Shown here: positions 51,709 through 62,745 of the stretch, piece after piece | Numbering within the stretch: position 1 is the first letter of the stretch | How the letters are laid out: every line of letters starts with the position of its first letter | Assembly (NCBI RefSeq): GCF_005237295.1 | Contig: NZ_CP033006.1 | Location: 372,001 to 436,000, forward strand | Direction: 5' to 3' | DNA: 64,000 nt | From: Buchnera aphidicola (Macrosiphum euphorbiae) | Lineage (GTDB): Bacteria > Pseudomonadota > Gammaproteobacteria > Enterobacterales > Enterobacteriaceae | Notes under the pieces: model-generated | Database searches by the model: none | The model's input: only the letters and a program-made list of their open reading frames with translations | Told to the model about the DNA's origin: nothing | Translations under genes and position numbers: made by a program

Positions 51709-53043
51709 TTAAAGTAATTTAATAGTTTCTTTAATATCATGAGCTAACTTGTAAGTTTTTAAATAATTTTCACCTTCTACCATAATTCTAACACACGGTT
51801 CTGTACCGGATTTACGAACTAAAACACGACTATTTTTACCTAAAATATTTTTATATTGTAAAAGAATATTTTTTATTTTTAAATCTTGTTCTAAATTTTT
51901 ATCTTCTTTTAAAAAAATATTTAACAAGACTTGAGGAAAAAGTTTTATTTGATTTGATAAATTATATAAAGTCGTATTATTATTAATCATACTCAATAAA
52001 ACTTGTAAACTAGCAATAATTCCATCACCAGTAGAATGTTTATCTAACAAAATAATATGGCCGGATTGTTCAGCTCCTAATATCCATTTTTTTTCTTTAA
52101 TCTTTTTATATATATTACGATCTCCGACTTCCGTAGCATAAAAAGGAATTCCAAGTTTTTTTAAAGCTAAAATCACACCCATATTAGTCATTAAAGTACC
52201 TACCACACCACCTTTTAATTTTTTTTCTTTTAAATATTCTTTTGCAATAATGTAAATTATTTGGTCTCCATCGACTTTATTTCCCAAATGATCTACCATA
52301 ATCACACGATCCCCATCACCATCAAATGCTAAACCAATATCAGCTTTTTCTAATAAAACTATTTTTTTTAATTTTTCAATATCAGTAGATCCTGAATTTT
52401 TATTTATATTAACTCCATTGGGATGAATAGAAACTGTAATTACTTTCGCACCTAAATCTTTAAAAATTTTAGGTGCTATATTAAAAGTTGAACCATTAGC
52501 ACAATCTAAAATAATAGTGAATTTTGATAAATTTAAATCTTTAGGAAAAGTATCTTTACAAAATTCAATATATTTATTTTCAGGATCTATGATGTTATTA
52601 GAACAACCATAATTTGTATAATGAGAATAAAAAAAAGTATGTTGTATTTGTTGTTCAATAGAAAGTTCTATTTTTTTAGTAATTTTAATTCCATTTTTAT
52701 AAAAAATTTTTATTCCATTATCATAAAAAAGATTGTGAGAACCTGAAATGACAATTCCTGCAGAAGCATTTAAAAATTTAGTAAGATATGCAATTGCTGG
52801 AGTAGGTATGCAGTTAGCTAATAAAGTAGATACACCTGTAGATAAAATACCAAATTCTAAAATAGACTGTAACATAGATCCAGAAACACGTGTATCTCTT
52901 CCAATAATAATTTTTTTTGTTTTATCTTTACCTAAAACTGTTCCAATAGACCAGCCTAATTTTAATAAAAAATTTGGTTTAATTGGATTTATACCTACTT
53001 TCCCACGTATACCATCTGTTTTAAAATATTGCAAAAAAGTCAT
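51709..53043 (-). CDS. glmM: GlmM, phosphoglucosamine mutase
   Basis: GlmM makes glucosamine-1-phosphate for peptidoglycan and lipopolysaccharide. It is 444 aa (E. coli 445). The phosphoserine loop reads 'GIVISGSHNLFYDNGIK': the active Ser is kept, though the usual SASHNP reads SGSHNL. The metal loop DGDGDR and the phosphate loop 'RKSGTEPCVRIMVEG' are intact. folP, upstream in E. coli, is missing. Confidence 0.95.
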   Translation of the reverse strand: MTFLQYFKTDGIRGKVGINPIKPNFLLKLGWSIGTVLGKDKTKKIIIGRDTRVSGSMLQSILEFGILSTGVSTLLANCIPTPAIAYLTKFLNASAGIVISGSHNLFYDNGIKIFYKNGIKITKKIELSIEQQIQHTFFYSHYTNYGCSNNIIDPENKYIEFCKDTFPKDLNLSKFTIILDCANGSTFNIAPKIFKDLGAKVITVSIHPNGVNINKNSGSTDIEKLKKIVLLEKADIGLAFDGDGDRVIMVDHLGNKVDGDQIIYIIAKEYLKEKKLKGGVVGTLMTNMGVILALKKLGIPFYATEVGDRNIYKKIKEKKWILGAEQSGHIILLDKHSTGDGIIASLQVLLSMINNNTTLYNLSNQIKLFPQVLLNIFLKEDKNLEQDLKIKNILLQYKNILGKNSRVLVRKSGTEPCVRIMVEGENYLKTYKLAHDIKETIKLL

Positions 53044-53122
53044 AATGATTTCATTCCTATATTATTTGAAAATAATTATATTTTGCAATAGATTGTAATA
53101 CATTTTATTTTCTATTAAAAAC

Positions 53123-53157
53123 AAGATGAAGTTATAATAATTTTATCACTTCATCTT
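53123..53157 (-). terminator. Terminator downstream of ftsH
   Basis: AAGATGAAGT (53123-53132) pairs perfectly with ACTTCATCTT (53148-53157); four further pairs form inside after one mismatch. On the minus strand the stem is followed by GTTTTTAATAG. It lies in the ftsH-glmM gap (53044-53272), where folP stands in E. coli, so glmM may have its own promoter. Confidence 0.7.
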
Positions 53158-53272
53158 ATTTTAAGATACACTAAATGAAGGAATGTTAAACATTATAAAA
53201 TTAATATTTTTTTTTAAAATAAAATTTTGGCAAAACATATAAAAATATATTTATATTTCTAAATTAAAGAAA

Positions 53273-55117
53273 TTATTTATTTATATCTGTTTCAATCCAT
53301 CCCTTTGGTTTGCGTACTTCTTTTCTTTTCATTAAATCATCAATTTGAAATGCATCAATAGTCTCATATTTTATTAATGCTTCTTTCATAGCATGTAATA
53401 TATCAATATTTTCATTCAAAATATTTTTAGCTCTACTATAATTAATTTCAATTAATAATTTTACTTCTTCATCAATAATTCTCGCTGTTTCATCAGACAT
53501 ATGTTTTGCTTTAGCTACTGATCGTCCTAAAAACACTTCCCCTTCTTCTTCAGCGTACAATAAAGGACCTAATTTTTCTGAAAAACCCCATTGAGTGACC
53601 ATATTTCGCGCTAAGCTTGTAGCTATTTTAATATCATTATAAGCACCAGTAGAAACATTTTTAGCACCATAAATAATTTCTTCTGCTAAACGACCACCAT
53701 ATAAAGTGGATATCTGACTTTCTAACTTTTGACGACTGATGCTAAGTGTGTCTGATTCCGGTAAAAAAAACGTAACACCCAATGCTCGTCCTCTAGGAAT
53801 AATAGTTACTTTATGTGCCGGATCATGATCAGGTACTAATCTTCCAATAATAACGTGGCCAGCTTCATGATATGCTGTAGATTCTTTTTGAAAATCACTC
53901 ATAACCATCGATCTTCTTTCAGAACCCATCATCATTTTATCTTTAGCTCTTTCAAATTCCAACATGGAAACTACACGATTATCAAGTCTAGCTGCAAAAA
54001 GGGCTGCTTCATTAACTAAATTAGCTAAATCGGCACCTGAAAACCCTGGTGTACCACGTGCAATAATCATAGGATCTACATCTTTAGACAAAGGCACTTT
54101 TCTCATGTGTACTTTTAAAATTTGTTCTCTTCCCCGAATATCTGGTAGTGCTACAATAACTTGACGATCAAAACGACCAGGACGCAAAAGAGCTGGATCT
54201 AAAACATCAGGTCTATTAGTAGCAGCTATTAAAATAATACCTTCATTACCGTCAAAACCATCCATTTCCACTAACATTTGGTTAAGTGTTTGTTCTCTCT
54301 CATCATGTCCTCCACCCAATCCAGTACCCCTTTGACGTCCTACAGCATCAATCTCGTCAATAAAAATTATACATGGTGCAGATTTTCTCGAATGTTCAAA
54401 CATATCTCTTACTCTTGAAGCACCTACTCCGACAAACATTTCAACAAAATCAGATCCAGAAATAGTAAAAAAAGGAACTTTAGCTTCTCCAGCTATTGCT
54501 TTAGCAAGTAATGTTTTACCAGTACCAGGTGGTCCAACCATTAATATACCTTTAGGAATTTTTCCTCCTAATTTCTGAAAACGACTAGGTTCTTTAAGAT
54601 ATTCTACTAATTCACTAACTTCTTCTTTTGCTTCATCACATCCCGCAACATCTGCAAAGGTAGTTTGAATTTGATCTTCTGATAGCATACGCGCTTTGCT
54701 TTTTCCAAATGACATTGCACCTTTTCCACCACCCATTTGCATTTGACGCATAAAGAAAATCCAAACACCAATAAGTAATAACATCGGAAACCAAGATATA
54801 AGAATTGAAATTAGAAGACTCGGTTCTTCAGGTGTTGCTCCAATAATTTTAACTCTTTTTATCAAAAGATTATCTAAAAGTTTAGGATCATTAATAGGAA
54901 TATACGTAGTGTATTTACTACTATCTTTTTTAGTAACACTAATCATACGTCCATTAATATATGCTTCACGGACCTGATCCTGATTTACTTCTGATAAAAA
55001 AGTCGAATAATCAACTCTATGATTATTTATATCATTAGTATTAAAATTTTGGAAAACAGACATTAATACAACTGTGATAACTAACCAGAAGATCAGGTTT
55101 TTAACCATGTCACTCAA
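53273..55117 (-). CDS. ftsH: FtsH, membrane AAA+ metalloprotease
   Basis: FtsH degrades misassembled membrane proteins and short-lived regulators. It is 614 aa (E. coli 644), shorter at the C-terminus. Two membrane segments (about 6-22 and 100-121) flank a periplasmic domain. The AAA module has GPPGTGKT and '[15 protein letters not shown]'. The zinc-protease site is HEAGH. It follows rlmE as in E. coli. Confidence 0.97.
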   Translation of the reverse strand: MSDMVKNLIFWLVITVVLMSVFQNFNTNDINNHRVDYSTFLSEVNQDQVREAYINGRMISVTKKDSSKYTTYIPINDPKLLDNLLIKRVKIIGATPEEPSLLISILISWFPMLLLIGVWIFFMRQMQMGGGKGAMSFGKSKARMLSEDQIQTTFADVAGCDEAKEEVSELVEYLKEPSRFQKLGGKIPKGILMVGPPGTGKTLLAKAIAGEAKVPFFTISGSDFVEMFVGVGASRVRDMFEHSRKSAPCIIFIDEIDAVGRQRGTGLGGGHDEREQTLNQMLVEMDGFDGNEGIILIAATNRPDVLDPALLRPGRFDRQVIVALPDIRGREQILKVHMRKVPLSKDVDPMIIARGTPGFSGADLANLVNEAALFAARLDNRVVSMLEFERAKDKMMMGSERRSMVMSDFQKESTAYHEAGHVIIGRLVPDHDPAHKVTIIPRGRALGVTFFLPESDTLSISRQKLESQISTLYGGRLAEEIIYGAKNVSTGAYNDIKIATSLARNMVTQWGFSEKLGPLLYAEEEGEVFLGRSVAKAKHMSDETARIIDEEVKLLIEINYSRAKNILNENIDILHAMKEALIKYETIDAFQIDDLMKRKEVRKPKGWIETDINK

Positions 55118-55173
55118 AGGAACAACCTCTCATTGAATCTATATTTTAAAAACAACACAGACTATTATAATTT

Positions 55174-55794
55174 TTATCTGGTTGCTAGAATGAATATCTC
55201 TCGAGATCTTGTTCGAGAAGTTTTAGGTTTGCAAATTTTAATTTTTGTAAATAACATTTTAATTTCTTTATATAATTCATTAAAACCTTCTCCCTGAAAT
55301 GATTTCAACAAAAAAATACCATTTTTAGATAACACATAATTTGATATTTTTAATGCCAACTCACACAAGTCAATAATTCGCGGCATATCAATAGAAAAAA
55401 TTCCTGTTATATTAGGGGCCATATCTGACATTACCAAGTGAAATGTAGTATTACTTAAAGAACTTAGCATTGAATTTAATGTTTTTTTATTACGAAAATC
55501 TCCTTGAAAAACATTAACACCTTTTATAGGTCTTATAGGTAATATATCACAAGCTATAACACGTCCTTTTTTTCCTATTCTACTAATAGCATATTGTGAC
55601 CAACTTCCAGGAGCAGCACCCAAATCAATAACATTCATACCAGTTTTGAATAATTTATTACTTTTATCTAATTGTTCTAATTTAAACCAAGCTCTTGAAC
55701 GTATATTATTTTTTTTCGCATCCTTGACATATTGATCTTTAAAATGTTCTAATAACCAACGATTAGAACTACTTGTTTTTTTTTTAGAAATCAT
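55174..55794 (-). CDS. rlmE: RlmE (FtsJ/RrmJ), 23S rRNA Um2552 2'-O-methyltransferase
   Basis: RlmE methylates U2552 late in 50S assembly. It is 206 aa (E. coli 209). 'RSRAWFKLEQLD', the AdoMet site 'VIDLGAAPGSWSQYA', 'VMSDMAPNITG' and the Lys of 'LLKSFQGEGF' preserve the K-D-K-E set. yhbY, between greA and rlmE in E. coli, is missing. Confidence 0.96.
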   Translation of the reverse strand: MISKKKTSSSNRWLLEHFKDQYVKDAKKNNIRSRAWFKLEQLDKSNKLFKTGMNVIDLGAAPGSWSQYAISRIGKKGRVIACDILPIRPIKGVNVFQGDFRNKKTLNSMLSSLSNTTFHLVMSDMAPNITGIFSIDMPRIIDLCELALKISNYVLSKNGIFLLKSFQGEGFNELYKEIKMLFTKIKICKPKTSRTRSREIFILATR

Positions 55795-55867
55795 ATTTTC
55801 ACTATTTTAAAATTAATTTTTTAATCAAAAACTTTACAAAACTTTCAATTATCTTAAATTTTTAAAA

Positions 55868-56347
55868 TTATATATAATCTATCTTTAAAATCTTATATTT
55901 AACATCACCGCCCGGTGTATGTATAATTACAATGTCATTATTTTTTTTTCCAATGAGACCTCTTGCTATTGGAGAATTAATAGAAATTAAACTTTTTTTA
56001 AAATCAGATTCATCATCACCTACAATTTGATAAATAAATTTTTCATTATTTTTTATATTTAAAATTTCAACAGTAGAACCAAAAATTACTCGACCATCAT
56101 TAGATATTTTTGTTATGTCTATAATTTGAGAATTAGATAACTTGGACTCAATTTCTTTAATACGTCCTTCACAAAAACTTTGTTCTTCACGAGCAGAATG
56201 ATATTCAGCATTTTCTTTTAAATCACCATGTTCTCTAGCTTCTGCTATTGCTGTAATAATACGAGGACGTTTTATGCTTTTTAATTTCTTAAGTTCTTTA
56301 CGAAGTTTTTCTGCCCCTCTTACAGTCATTGGAATTAAATTAATCAT
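55868..56347 (-). CDS. greA: GreA, transcript cleavage factor
   Basis: GreA enters the RNA polymerase secondary channel and rescues backtracked complexes. It is 159 aa (E. coli 158). The coiled-coil tip with its acidic residues is intact ('[20 protein letters not shown]'), as is the C-terminal '[18 protein letters not shown]'. dacB, its neighbour in E. coli, is absent. Confidence 0.97.
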   Translation of the reverse strand: MINLIPMTVRGAEKLRKELKKLKSIKRPRIITAIAEAREHGDLKENAEYHSAREEQSFCEGRIKEIESKLSNSQIIDITKISNDGRVIFGSTVEILNIKNNEKFIYQIVGDDESDFKKSLISINSPIARGLIGKKNNDIVIIHTPGGDVKYKILKIDYI

Positions 56348-56847
56348 ATAAATACTCCACTATTTTATTGTATAATTTTTAAAAATAACTCTTAAAAAAA
56401 TAAAAAATATTTTTTAAAATTAAAAAAAATGTTAAATTATATTTTTATGAAATTTCTTAACTATCAATATTTTCATATTATATCTCTTGCTAAAAATTTT
56501 AAATTAAAGATTCCAAAAAAGAAGCTTTTCTTAATAAAATTTAATTGAATTTTATAGATAATAAAAATATATAAAAAATAAAAATATTAAATTTATTTAG
56601 CTAATTGTTTAAAAAAATTTTTTTTATTCAATCTGATGTTTTTTTAAAATATATATTTTTATATTAAAATATATTCATCTATTTTAAAGTAAAAAATAAA
56701 ATTTATCAAAATTTTAAAGATTTAGTTGTATATATTTGTATATTCTTAATTAACTTAATTACTAAGATTTTCAATTAATAGAAAATATTAATTCTTATTT
56801 AAAATTTTAATACAACATTACCTATTCAATTAAAAGTAAATTAAAAA
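56348..56847. other. 500-base gene-free spacer between greA and ibaG
   Basis: Divergent promoters of greA and ibaG must lie here. The sequence is close to 90% A/T with stops in all frames. I see no gene and no clear remnant. One AT-only hairpin, ATAAAATT/AATTTTAT, lies at 56534-56555 and is not significant at this composition. Confidence 0.6.
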
Positions 56848-57117
56848 ATGGATAATCAAGATATAAAATTATTACTTTCTACAACATTAAATCTAAAAGA
56901 AACTTATATTACAGGAGATAGCAATTTTATTAAGATAATTGCTATAGGAAATATTTTTAAAGGCGCGACTCAAGTAAAACGACAACAAATAGTTTACACA
57001 CCTTTAATAAGCATGATCAAAGAAAAACATATTCATGCCGTATCTATCATGGCTTATACACCTGAAGAATGGGAAAATAATAATAAGAAAAGTAATTCTG
57101 ATTATCAATTAAAATAA
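56848..57117 (+). CDS. ibaG: IbaG (YrbA), BolA-family protein
   Basis: IbaG is a small BolA-like protein linked to iron-sulfur handling through monothiol glutaredoxins. It is 89 aa (E. coli 84). 'FKGATQVKRQQIVYTPL' and 'IHAVSIMAYTPEEW' (with the BolA-family His) are conserved. It precedes murA as in E. coli; the mla genes beyond it there are gone. Confidence 0.92.
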   Translation: MDNQDIKLLLSTTLNLKETYITGDSNFIKIIAIGNIFKGATQVKRQQIVYTPLISMIKEKHIHAVSIMAYTPEEWENNNKKSNSDYQLK

Positions 57118-57152
57118 AAAATTATATTAATACAATAGAGATTGATTAATTT

Positions 57153-58403
57153 ATGGGAACACTATACGTAGAAGGAAATAAAATTTTAAATGGCAATGTT
57201 ATTATCTCAGGTTCCAAAAATGCAGCGTTACCTATTTTATTTATGACTATATTGACAGAAGAAAAAGTTAAAATTAGTAATGTTCCAAATTTAACCGATA
57301 TTAATATAGCACTCAAATTACTCGTATATTTAGGCGTAAAAATAAAATATAAAAAAATATTATGTATTGATGCAAGCTCAATAAATATTTTTTATGCTCC
57401 ATATCATTTAATTAAAAAAATTAGAGCATCTATCTGGATATTGGGTCCTCTTTTAGCACGTTTTGGAAAAGCTAAAATATTTTTACCAGGAGGATGTAAA
57501 ATTGGAAGCAGACCTATAGATTTGCATTTAAATGGTTTAATAAAGTTAGGTGCAAAAATTAATTTAAAAGATGATTGTATTAATGCTTCTGTTAAAGGTC
57601 GTTTACAGGGAAAATATATTTTAATGGAAAAAATTAGTGTCGGTGCTACTATTACAATTATGAGTGCTGCTACTTTAGCTCAGGGTTCTACAGTAATTGA
57701 TAACGCCGCTTGTGAACCAGAAATCGTTGATATTGCAAAGTTTTTGAATACTATAGGAGCCAATATTATTGGTGCAGGTAGCAACAAAATATATATTAAA
57801 GGGGTTTTAAAATTAACTGGTGGTGCACATCGAGTAATTCCAGATAGAATTGAAACAGGAACTTTTTTAGTCGGTGCAGCAGCTTCTCAAGGCCATATCA
57901 TTTGTCATAAAACTGAACCTAAACACTTAGAAAATGTACTGATAAAATTAACTGAAGCTGGAGCAAAAATTAACACAGGAAACGACTGGATTAAATTAGA
58001 TATGAGAGGAAAAAGACCTAAATCTTTGAATATTTGTACTTCTCCTTATCCAGGATTTCCAACAGACATGCAGGCTCAATTTGCTTTATTGAATACGATT
58101 TCTGATGGAATAGGCACTATAACTGAAACTATATTTGAAAATCGTTTTATTTACATATCTGAATTAATTAATATGGGTGCTAAAATAAAAATTAAAAATA
58201 ATACTATTATATGTTATGGAATACCTAAATTAATATCTTCTCATGTTTTTTGTAGTGATTTAAGAGCATCAGCAACATTAATATTAGCAGGATGTATTGC
58301 TGCAGGTTTAACAACAGTAAATCATACTTATCATCTTATTAGAGGATACGAATCATTTCCTACTAAATTAAATAAATTAGGAGCTAATATTAAAATTATA
58401 TAA
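57153..58403 (+). CDS. murA: MurA, UDP-N-acetylglucosamine enolpyruvyl transferase
   Basis: MurA catalyses the first committed step of peptidoglycan synthesis. It is 416 aa (E. coli 419). 'GSKNAALPILF' near residue 20 and Cys115 in 'PGGCKIGSRPIDLH' (the fosfomycin target and catalytic residue) are intact, as are 'PDRIETGTFLV' and 'FPTDMQAQF'. TAGAG precedes ATG 57153. Confidence 0.97.
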   Translation: MGTLYVEGNKILNGNVIISGSKNAALPILFMTILTEEKVKISNVPNLTDINIALKLLVYLGVKIKYKKILCIDASSINIFYAPYHLIKKIRASIWILGPLLARFGKAKIFLPGGCKIGSRPIDLHLNGLIKLGAKINLKDDCINASVKGRLQGKYILMEKISVGATITIMSAATLAQGSTVIDNAACEPEIVDIAKFLNTIGANIIGAGSNKIYIKGVLKLTGGAHRVIPDRIETGTFLVGAAASQGHIICHKTEPKHLENVLIKLTEAGAKINTGNDWIKLDMRGKRPKSLNICTSPYPGFPTDMQAQFALLNTISDGIGTITETIFENRFIYISELINMGAKIKIKNNTIICYGIPKLISSHVFCSDLRASATLILAGCIAAGLTTVNHTYHLIRGYESFPTKLNKLGANIKII

Positions 58404-58523
58404 TTTTAATTAATTTTTTCTGTAATATAGAATTAATTCTTATTAAAAGAAAATTTTATAAAATTCAATTCTTTTTTATAAAAAATCATAAAAATAGTAA
58501 ATTTTAAACAACTGGAGTGTTTT

Positions 58524-58850
58524 ATGTATGCAGTTTTTGTAAGCGGTGGAAAACAATATCGAGCAATTAAAAATCAAGTGATCAGATTAGAGAAATTAAA
58601 TAATTCACTTGGGGAAACTGTAGAATTTGATAAAATTCTAATGGTTTCTGATAAAGATTCGATAAAAATTGGAACTCCTTTTATCACAGGTGGGGTAATA
58701 AAAGCTCACATTCAAAATCATGGTCGTCTTAAAAAGATCAAAATTATTAAATTTAATCGTCGTAAACATTATAAAAAACAGCAAGGTCATCGTCAATATT
58801 TTACTGATGTAAAAATTATAGATATTACTAATATCACAGGAGAAATTTAA
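58524..58850 (+). CDS. rplU: Ribosomal protein bL21
   Basis: L21 is a 50S subunit protein. It is 108 aa (E. coli 103). It begins [14 protein letters not shown], with '[20 protein letters not shown]' near the end, both diagnostic. GGAG precedes ATG 58524. rpmA starts 4 bases after its stop. ispB, which lies upstream in E. coli, is not here. Confidence 0.97.
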   Translation: MYAVFVSGGKQYRAIKNQVIRLEKLNNSLGETVEFDKILMVSDKDSIKIGTPFITGGVIKAHIQNHGRLKKIKIIKFNRRKHYKKQQGHRQYFTDVKIIDITNITGEI

Positions 58851-58854
58851 ACAA

Positions 58855-59109
58855 ATGGCACATAAAAAAGCTGGTGGTTCTACTAGAAATGGACGCGATT
58901 CTAACGCTCAAAGACTGGGAGTTAAATGTTTTGGCGGTCAATTAATTTCAGCAGGAAGTATAATTGTTAAACAACGTGGAACAAAATTTCATCCAGGTAA
59001 AAATGTGGGTTGTGGAAAAGATCATACAATTTTTGCTATTGTAAAAGGAAAGGTGGAATTCAAAAAAAGAGGATTAAAAAAAAGAACATACATAAATATT
59101 ATTAATTAA
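58855..59109 (+). CDS. rpmA: Ribosomal protein bL27
   Basis: L27 reaches the peptidyl-transferase centre. It is 84 aa (E. coli 85). It begins [20 protein letters not shown], the universal L27 N-terminus, and continues 'LGVKCFGGQ' and 'QRGTKFHPG'. A hairpin follows at 59134-59152. Confidence 0.97.
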   Translation: MAHKKAGGSTRNGRDSNAQRLGVKCFGGQLISAGSIIVKQRGTKFHPGKNVGCGKDHTIFAIVKGKVEFKKRGLKKRTYINIIN

Positions 59110-59133
59110 ATAATAAATCATTTATATATGAAA

Positions 59134-59152
59134 AACCCCTTTTCCAGGGGTT
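59134..59152 (+). terminator. Terminator-like hairpin after rpmA
   Basis: AACCCCT (59134-59140) pairs with AGGGGTT (59146-59152) around TTTCC. The downstream tail CTACCTTTTATT is only moderately U-rich. It separates rplU-rpmA from obgE. Confidence 0.7.
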
Positions 59153-59266
59153 CTACCTTTTATTAAAAAATACATAATATATTTAACAAATTAATTAATC
59201 TTATCAAAAAAACTGTAAAATATTAAAATACTTGCTAATAATAAAAAAATATTATACATGGATTAA

Positions 59267-60274
<1,008 letters not shown>

Positions 60275-60275
60275 A

Positions 60276-60309
60276 AAAGAACTCGGTTCATTAAAAAACC
60301 AAGTTCTTT
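60276..60309. terminator. Bidirectional terminator between obgE and rpsI
   Basis: AAAGAACTCGGTT (60276-60288) and AACCAAGTTCTTT (60297-60309) pair except for one C-A mismatch. On the minus strand a T-rich tail follows (TTTATTTTAC), giving a good terminator for rpsI; it also lies 2 bases after the obgE stop. Confidence 0.75.
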
Positions 60310-60340
60310 CAAATTAAAATTAATTATACTTAGTTTGGGT

Positions 60341-60733
60341 TTAACGTTTAGAAAATTGTGGACGTTTTCTAGCTTTTCGAAAACCAACTTTTTTACGTTC
60401 AACTTGACGCGAATCACGTGTTACAAATCCAGATTTTCTTAATTCAAAACGTAATAGTTGATTATATTTAATCAAAGCACGAGTAATACCTTGACGAATT
60501 GCACCTGCTTGACCAGAAATACCTCCGCCTTTTACTGTGATATAAATATTAAATTTATCTACCATATCAACTAATTCTAATGGTTGACGAACAATCATAC
60601 AAGAAGTTTCACGACCAAAATACTCATTTAAAGAACGTTTATTTACTATAATCTCTCCATTACCAGATCTAAGAAATACTCTAGCAGAAGAACTTTTACG
60701 ACGACCAGTACCATAGTTTTGAGTCTGAATCAT
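60341..60733 (-). CDS. rpsI: Ribosomal protein uS9
   Basis: S9 is a 30S protein whose C-terminal tail contacts P-site tRNA. It is 130 aa, as in E. coli. '[18 protein letters not shown]' and the C-terminal '[17 protein letters not shown]' with terminal Lys-Arg are diagnostic. It is 20 bases downstream of rplM. Confidence 0.97.
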   Translation of the reverse strand: MIQTQNYGTGRRKSSSARVFLRSGNGEIIVNKRSLNEYFGRETSCMIVRQPLELVDMVDKFNIYITVKGGGISGQAGAIRQGITRALIKYNQLLRFELRKSGFVTRDSRQVERKKVGFRKARKRPQFSKR

Positions 60734-60752
60734 TTATTTTATATACCTTTTA

Positions 60753-61181
60753 TTAAATATTTAAAAATTGAGGACATTGTGCTACATGTTCATGATGTTC
60801 ATTAGAAAAAACTTTTAATTTTTTAAACATAGAACGTCCTAAAGGACCTTTTGGTAGCATACCTTTTACTGCAATTTCTATTACTCTTTCTGGATGACGA
60901 GAAATCATTTCCTCAAATCTAGATTGTTTTATACCACCGACGTAACCTGTATGATGATAATAAATTTTATCAGTTTTTTTATTTCCTGTGACTAATATTT
61001 TTGAAGCGTTTATAACAATAATATAATCACCAGTATCAAGATGCGGTGTATATTCAACTTTATGTTTTCCTCGAAGACGAAATGATAATACACTTGCTAA
61101 TCTGCCTAGTATTTTATTAGTTGCATCTACATAATACCAATTTCTTTTAATACTACCTGATTTAACTGAAAAAGTTTTCAT
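60753..61181 (-). CDS. rplM: Ribosomal protein uL13
   Basis: L13 is an early 50S assembly protein. It is 142 aa, as in E. coli. '[16 protein letters not shown]', '[16 protein letters not shown]' and '[19 protein letters not shown]' are diagnostic. An 8-bp AT hairpin (61202-61223) lies in its leader; L13 is autoregulated through its leader in E. coli, but I cannot show that here. Confidence 0.97.
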   Translation of the reverse strand: MKTFSVKSGSIKRNWYYVDATNKILGRLASVLSFRLRGKHKVEYTPHLDTGDYIIVINASKILVTGNKKTDKIYYHHTGYVGGIKQSRFEEMISRHPERVIEIAVKGMLPKGPLGRSMFKKLKVFSNEHHEHVAQCPQFLNI

Positions 61182-61433
61182 ATAAAACCTATTTAAAAAT
61201 AATTATTTTATACAGAAAATAATACTATGATTAGGATTAATAAGATATAGTAAACATATTTTGCTAAAAATATATTTTAAAGTATTTTTTACATTTTTTA
61301 TAAAATTAACTTGATTGCATCAATCATATTTTTTGAGAATTATATGTAATTTGCTATATTTATTTTATATAAAATTTTTTAAAAAATTCTATTTTATATT
61401 CATAAAAATTATATCTTTTATAGGTAATAAATT

Positions 61434-62591
61434 ATGCCTACTCAAAATTCTTTGTTAATATTTCGTAACGAAATCAATAATATCGATAAAAAAATAGTAA
61501 AATTATTAGCAGAAAGAAAAAAATTAGTCTTAAAAATAGCTCAATCTAAAATAAAAAATAATCAAGCAATACGAGATCTAGAACGTGAAAAAAAAATGTT
61601 ACAAAAATTAACAATTTTAGGCAAAAAAAATCATCTCACATCTGAGTATATAACTAGATTATTCCAATTAATAATTGAAGAATCTGTTTCAACTCAAAAG
61701 AAGTTATTAGAAAAATTTTGCGATAATCATAAATTAGTTCCTGCTAATTTTTCATTTCTCGGACCTAAGGGGTCTTACTCACATATTGCTGCTTGTGAAT
61801 ACGCAGATCGAAATTTTCAAAAATGTATTACAAATGAATGTTCAACATTTGAGGAAGTGATTCTATCAGTTGAAAACAATGAATCAGATTATGCTGTTTT
61901 ACCCATTGAAAATACTTGTTCTGGCTCTATTCACGAAGTTTTTAATCTTTTAAAAAATACTAATTTATTTATTATTGGAGAAATTAATATTTTTATCAAT
62001 CATTGTTTACTTGCTCTTGAAAAAATTGAATTAAATAAGATTAAAACAGTATATAGTCATCCTCAACCCTTTCAACAATGTAGTAATTTTATTAAACAAT
62101 TTCCAGAATGGAAAATTAAATATACTAAAAGCACTGCAGACGCAATGAAAAAAATTACTAAATATCACGAGATAACTAATGCAGCATTAGGAAGTGAAAT
62201 AGGGAGTAAAATTTATGGGTTAAAAATTTTAACTAAAAATTTAGCAAATAAAGAAAAAAATATTACAAGATTTGTTATATTGAATCGAAATTCAATAAAA
62301 ATTTCTGAAAAAATACCAACTAAAACAACATTAATATTTAGAACAGGACAAGAATCAGGAGCACTTGCTAAAGTTTTGTTAATATTAAAAGAAAAAAAAT
62401 TGATTATGAAAAAATTAACTTCCCAAACATTATATAAAAACCCATGGGAAGAAATGTTTTATATTGATATTCAAGTCAATATATCATCAGTATTGATGCA
62501 AGATGTTATTAAGAAAATTAAAAAGATTACTAAATTTATAAAAATTTTAGGCTGTTATCCAAGTGAAAATATCACTCCAATAATACAGTAA
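61434..62591 (+). CDS. pheA: PheA, chorismate mutase / prephenate dehydratase
   Basis: PheA carries out two steps from chorismate to phenylpyruvate. It is 385 aa (E. coli 386). Domains: chorismate mutase (1-about 100), prephenate dehydratase (about 105-285, with 'FLGPKGSYSHIAA' and the TRF motif at 278-280), and the ACT regulatory domain (about 295-385). In the ACT domain the E. coli feedback motif ESRP (329-332) is replaced by TSQT; GALV (309-312) reads GALA. No pheL leader peptide or attenuator is visible in the upstream spacer. AGGT precedes ATG 61434. Confidence 0.97.
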   Translation: MPTQNSLLIFRNEINNIDKKIVKLLAERKKLVLKIAQSKIKNNQAIRDLEREKKMLQKLTILGKKNHLTSEYITRLFQLIIEESVSTQKKLLEKFCDNHKLVPANFSFLGPKGSYSHIAACEYADRNFQKCITNECSTFEEVILSVENNESDYAVLPIENTCSGSIHEVFNLLKNTNLFIIGEINIFINHCLLALEKIELNKIKTVYSHPQPFQQCSNFIKQFPEWKIKYTKSTADAMKKITKYHEITNAALGSEIGSKIYGLKILTKNLANKEKNITRFVILNRNSIKISEKIPTKTTLIFRTGQESGALAKVLLILKEKKLIMKKLTSQTLYKNPWEEMFYIDIQVNISSVLMQDVIKKIKKITKFIKILGCYPSENITPIIQ

Positions 62592-62745
62592 AAATTTTTT
62601 AAAATTTATTATTTTTAAAGATAGAACTTATACGTTTCATATTTAAAAGTAAAAAATAATTAGTTTTTAATTAATAAATATTATATTTTAAACGTAATTA
62701 TTATCTTCAATAAGTTTTTAAGTAATTTAATGTGAGTAATAAATA

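Noticed and set aside
61182-61433. A pheL-type leader peptide and attenuator before pheA
   Set aside because: No Phe-rich short frame and no GC-rich terminator hairpin are present in the spacer.
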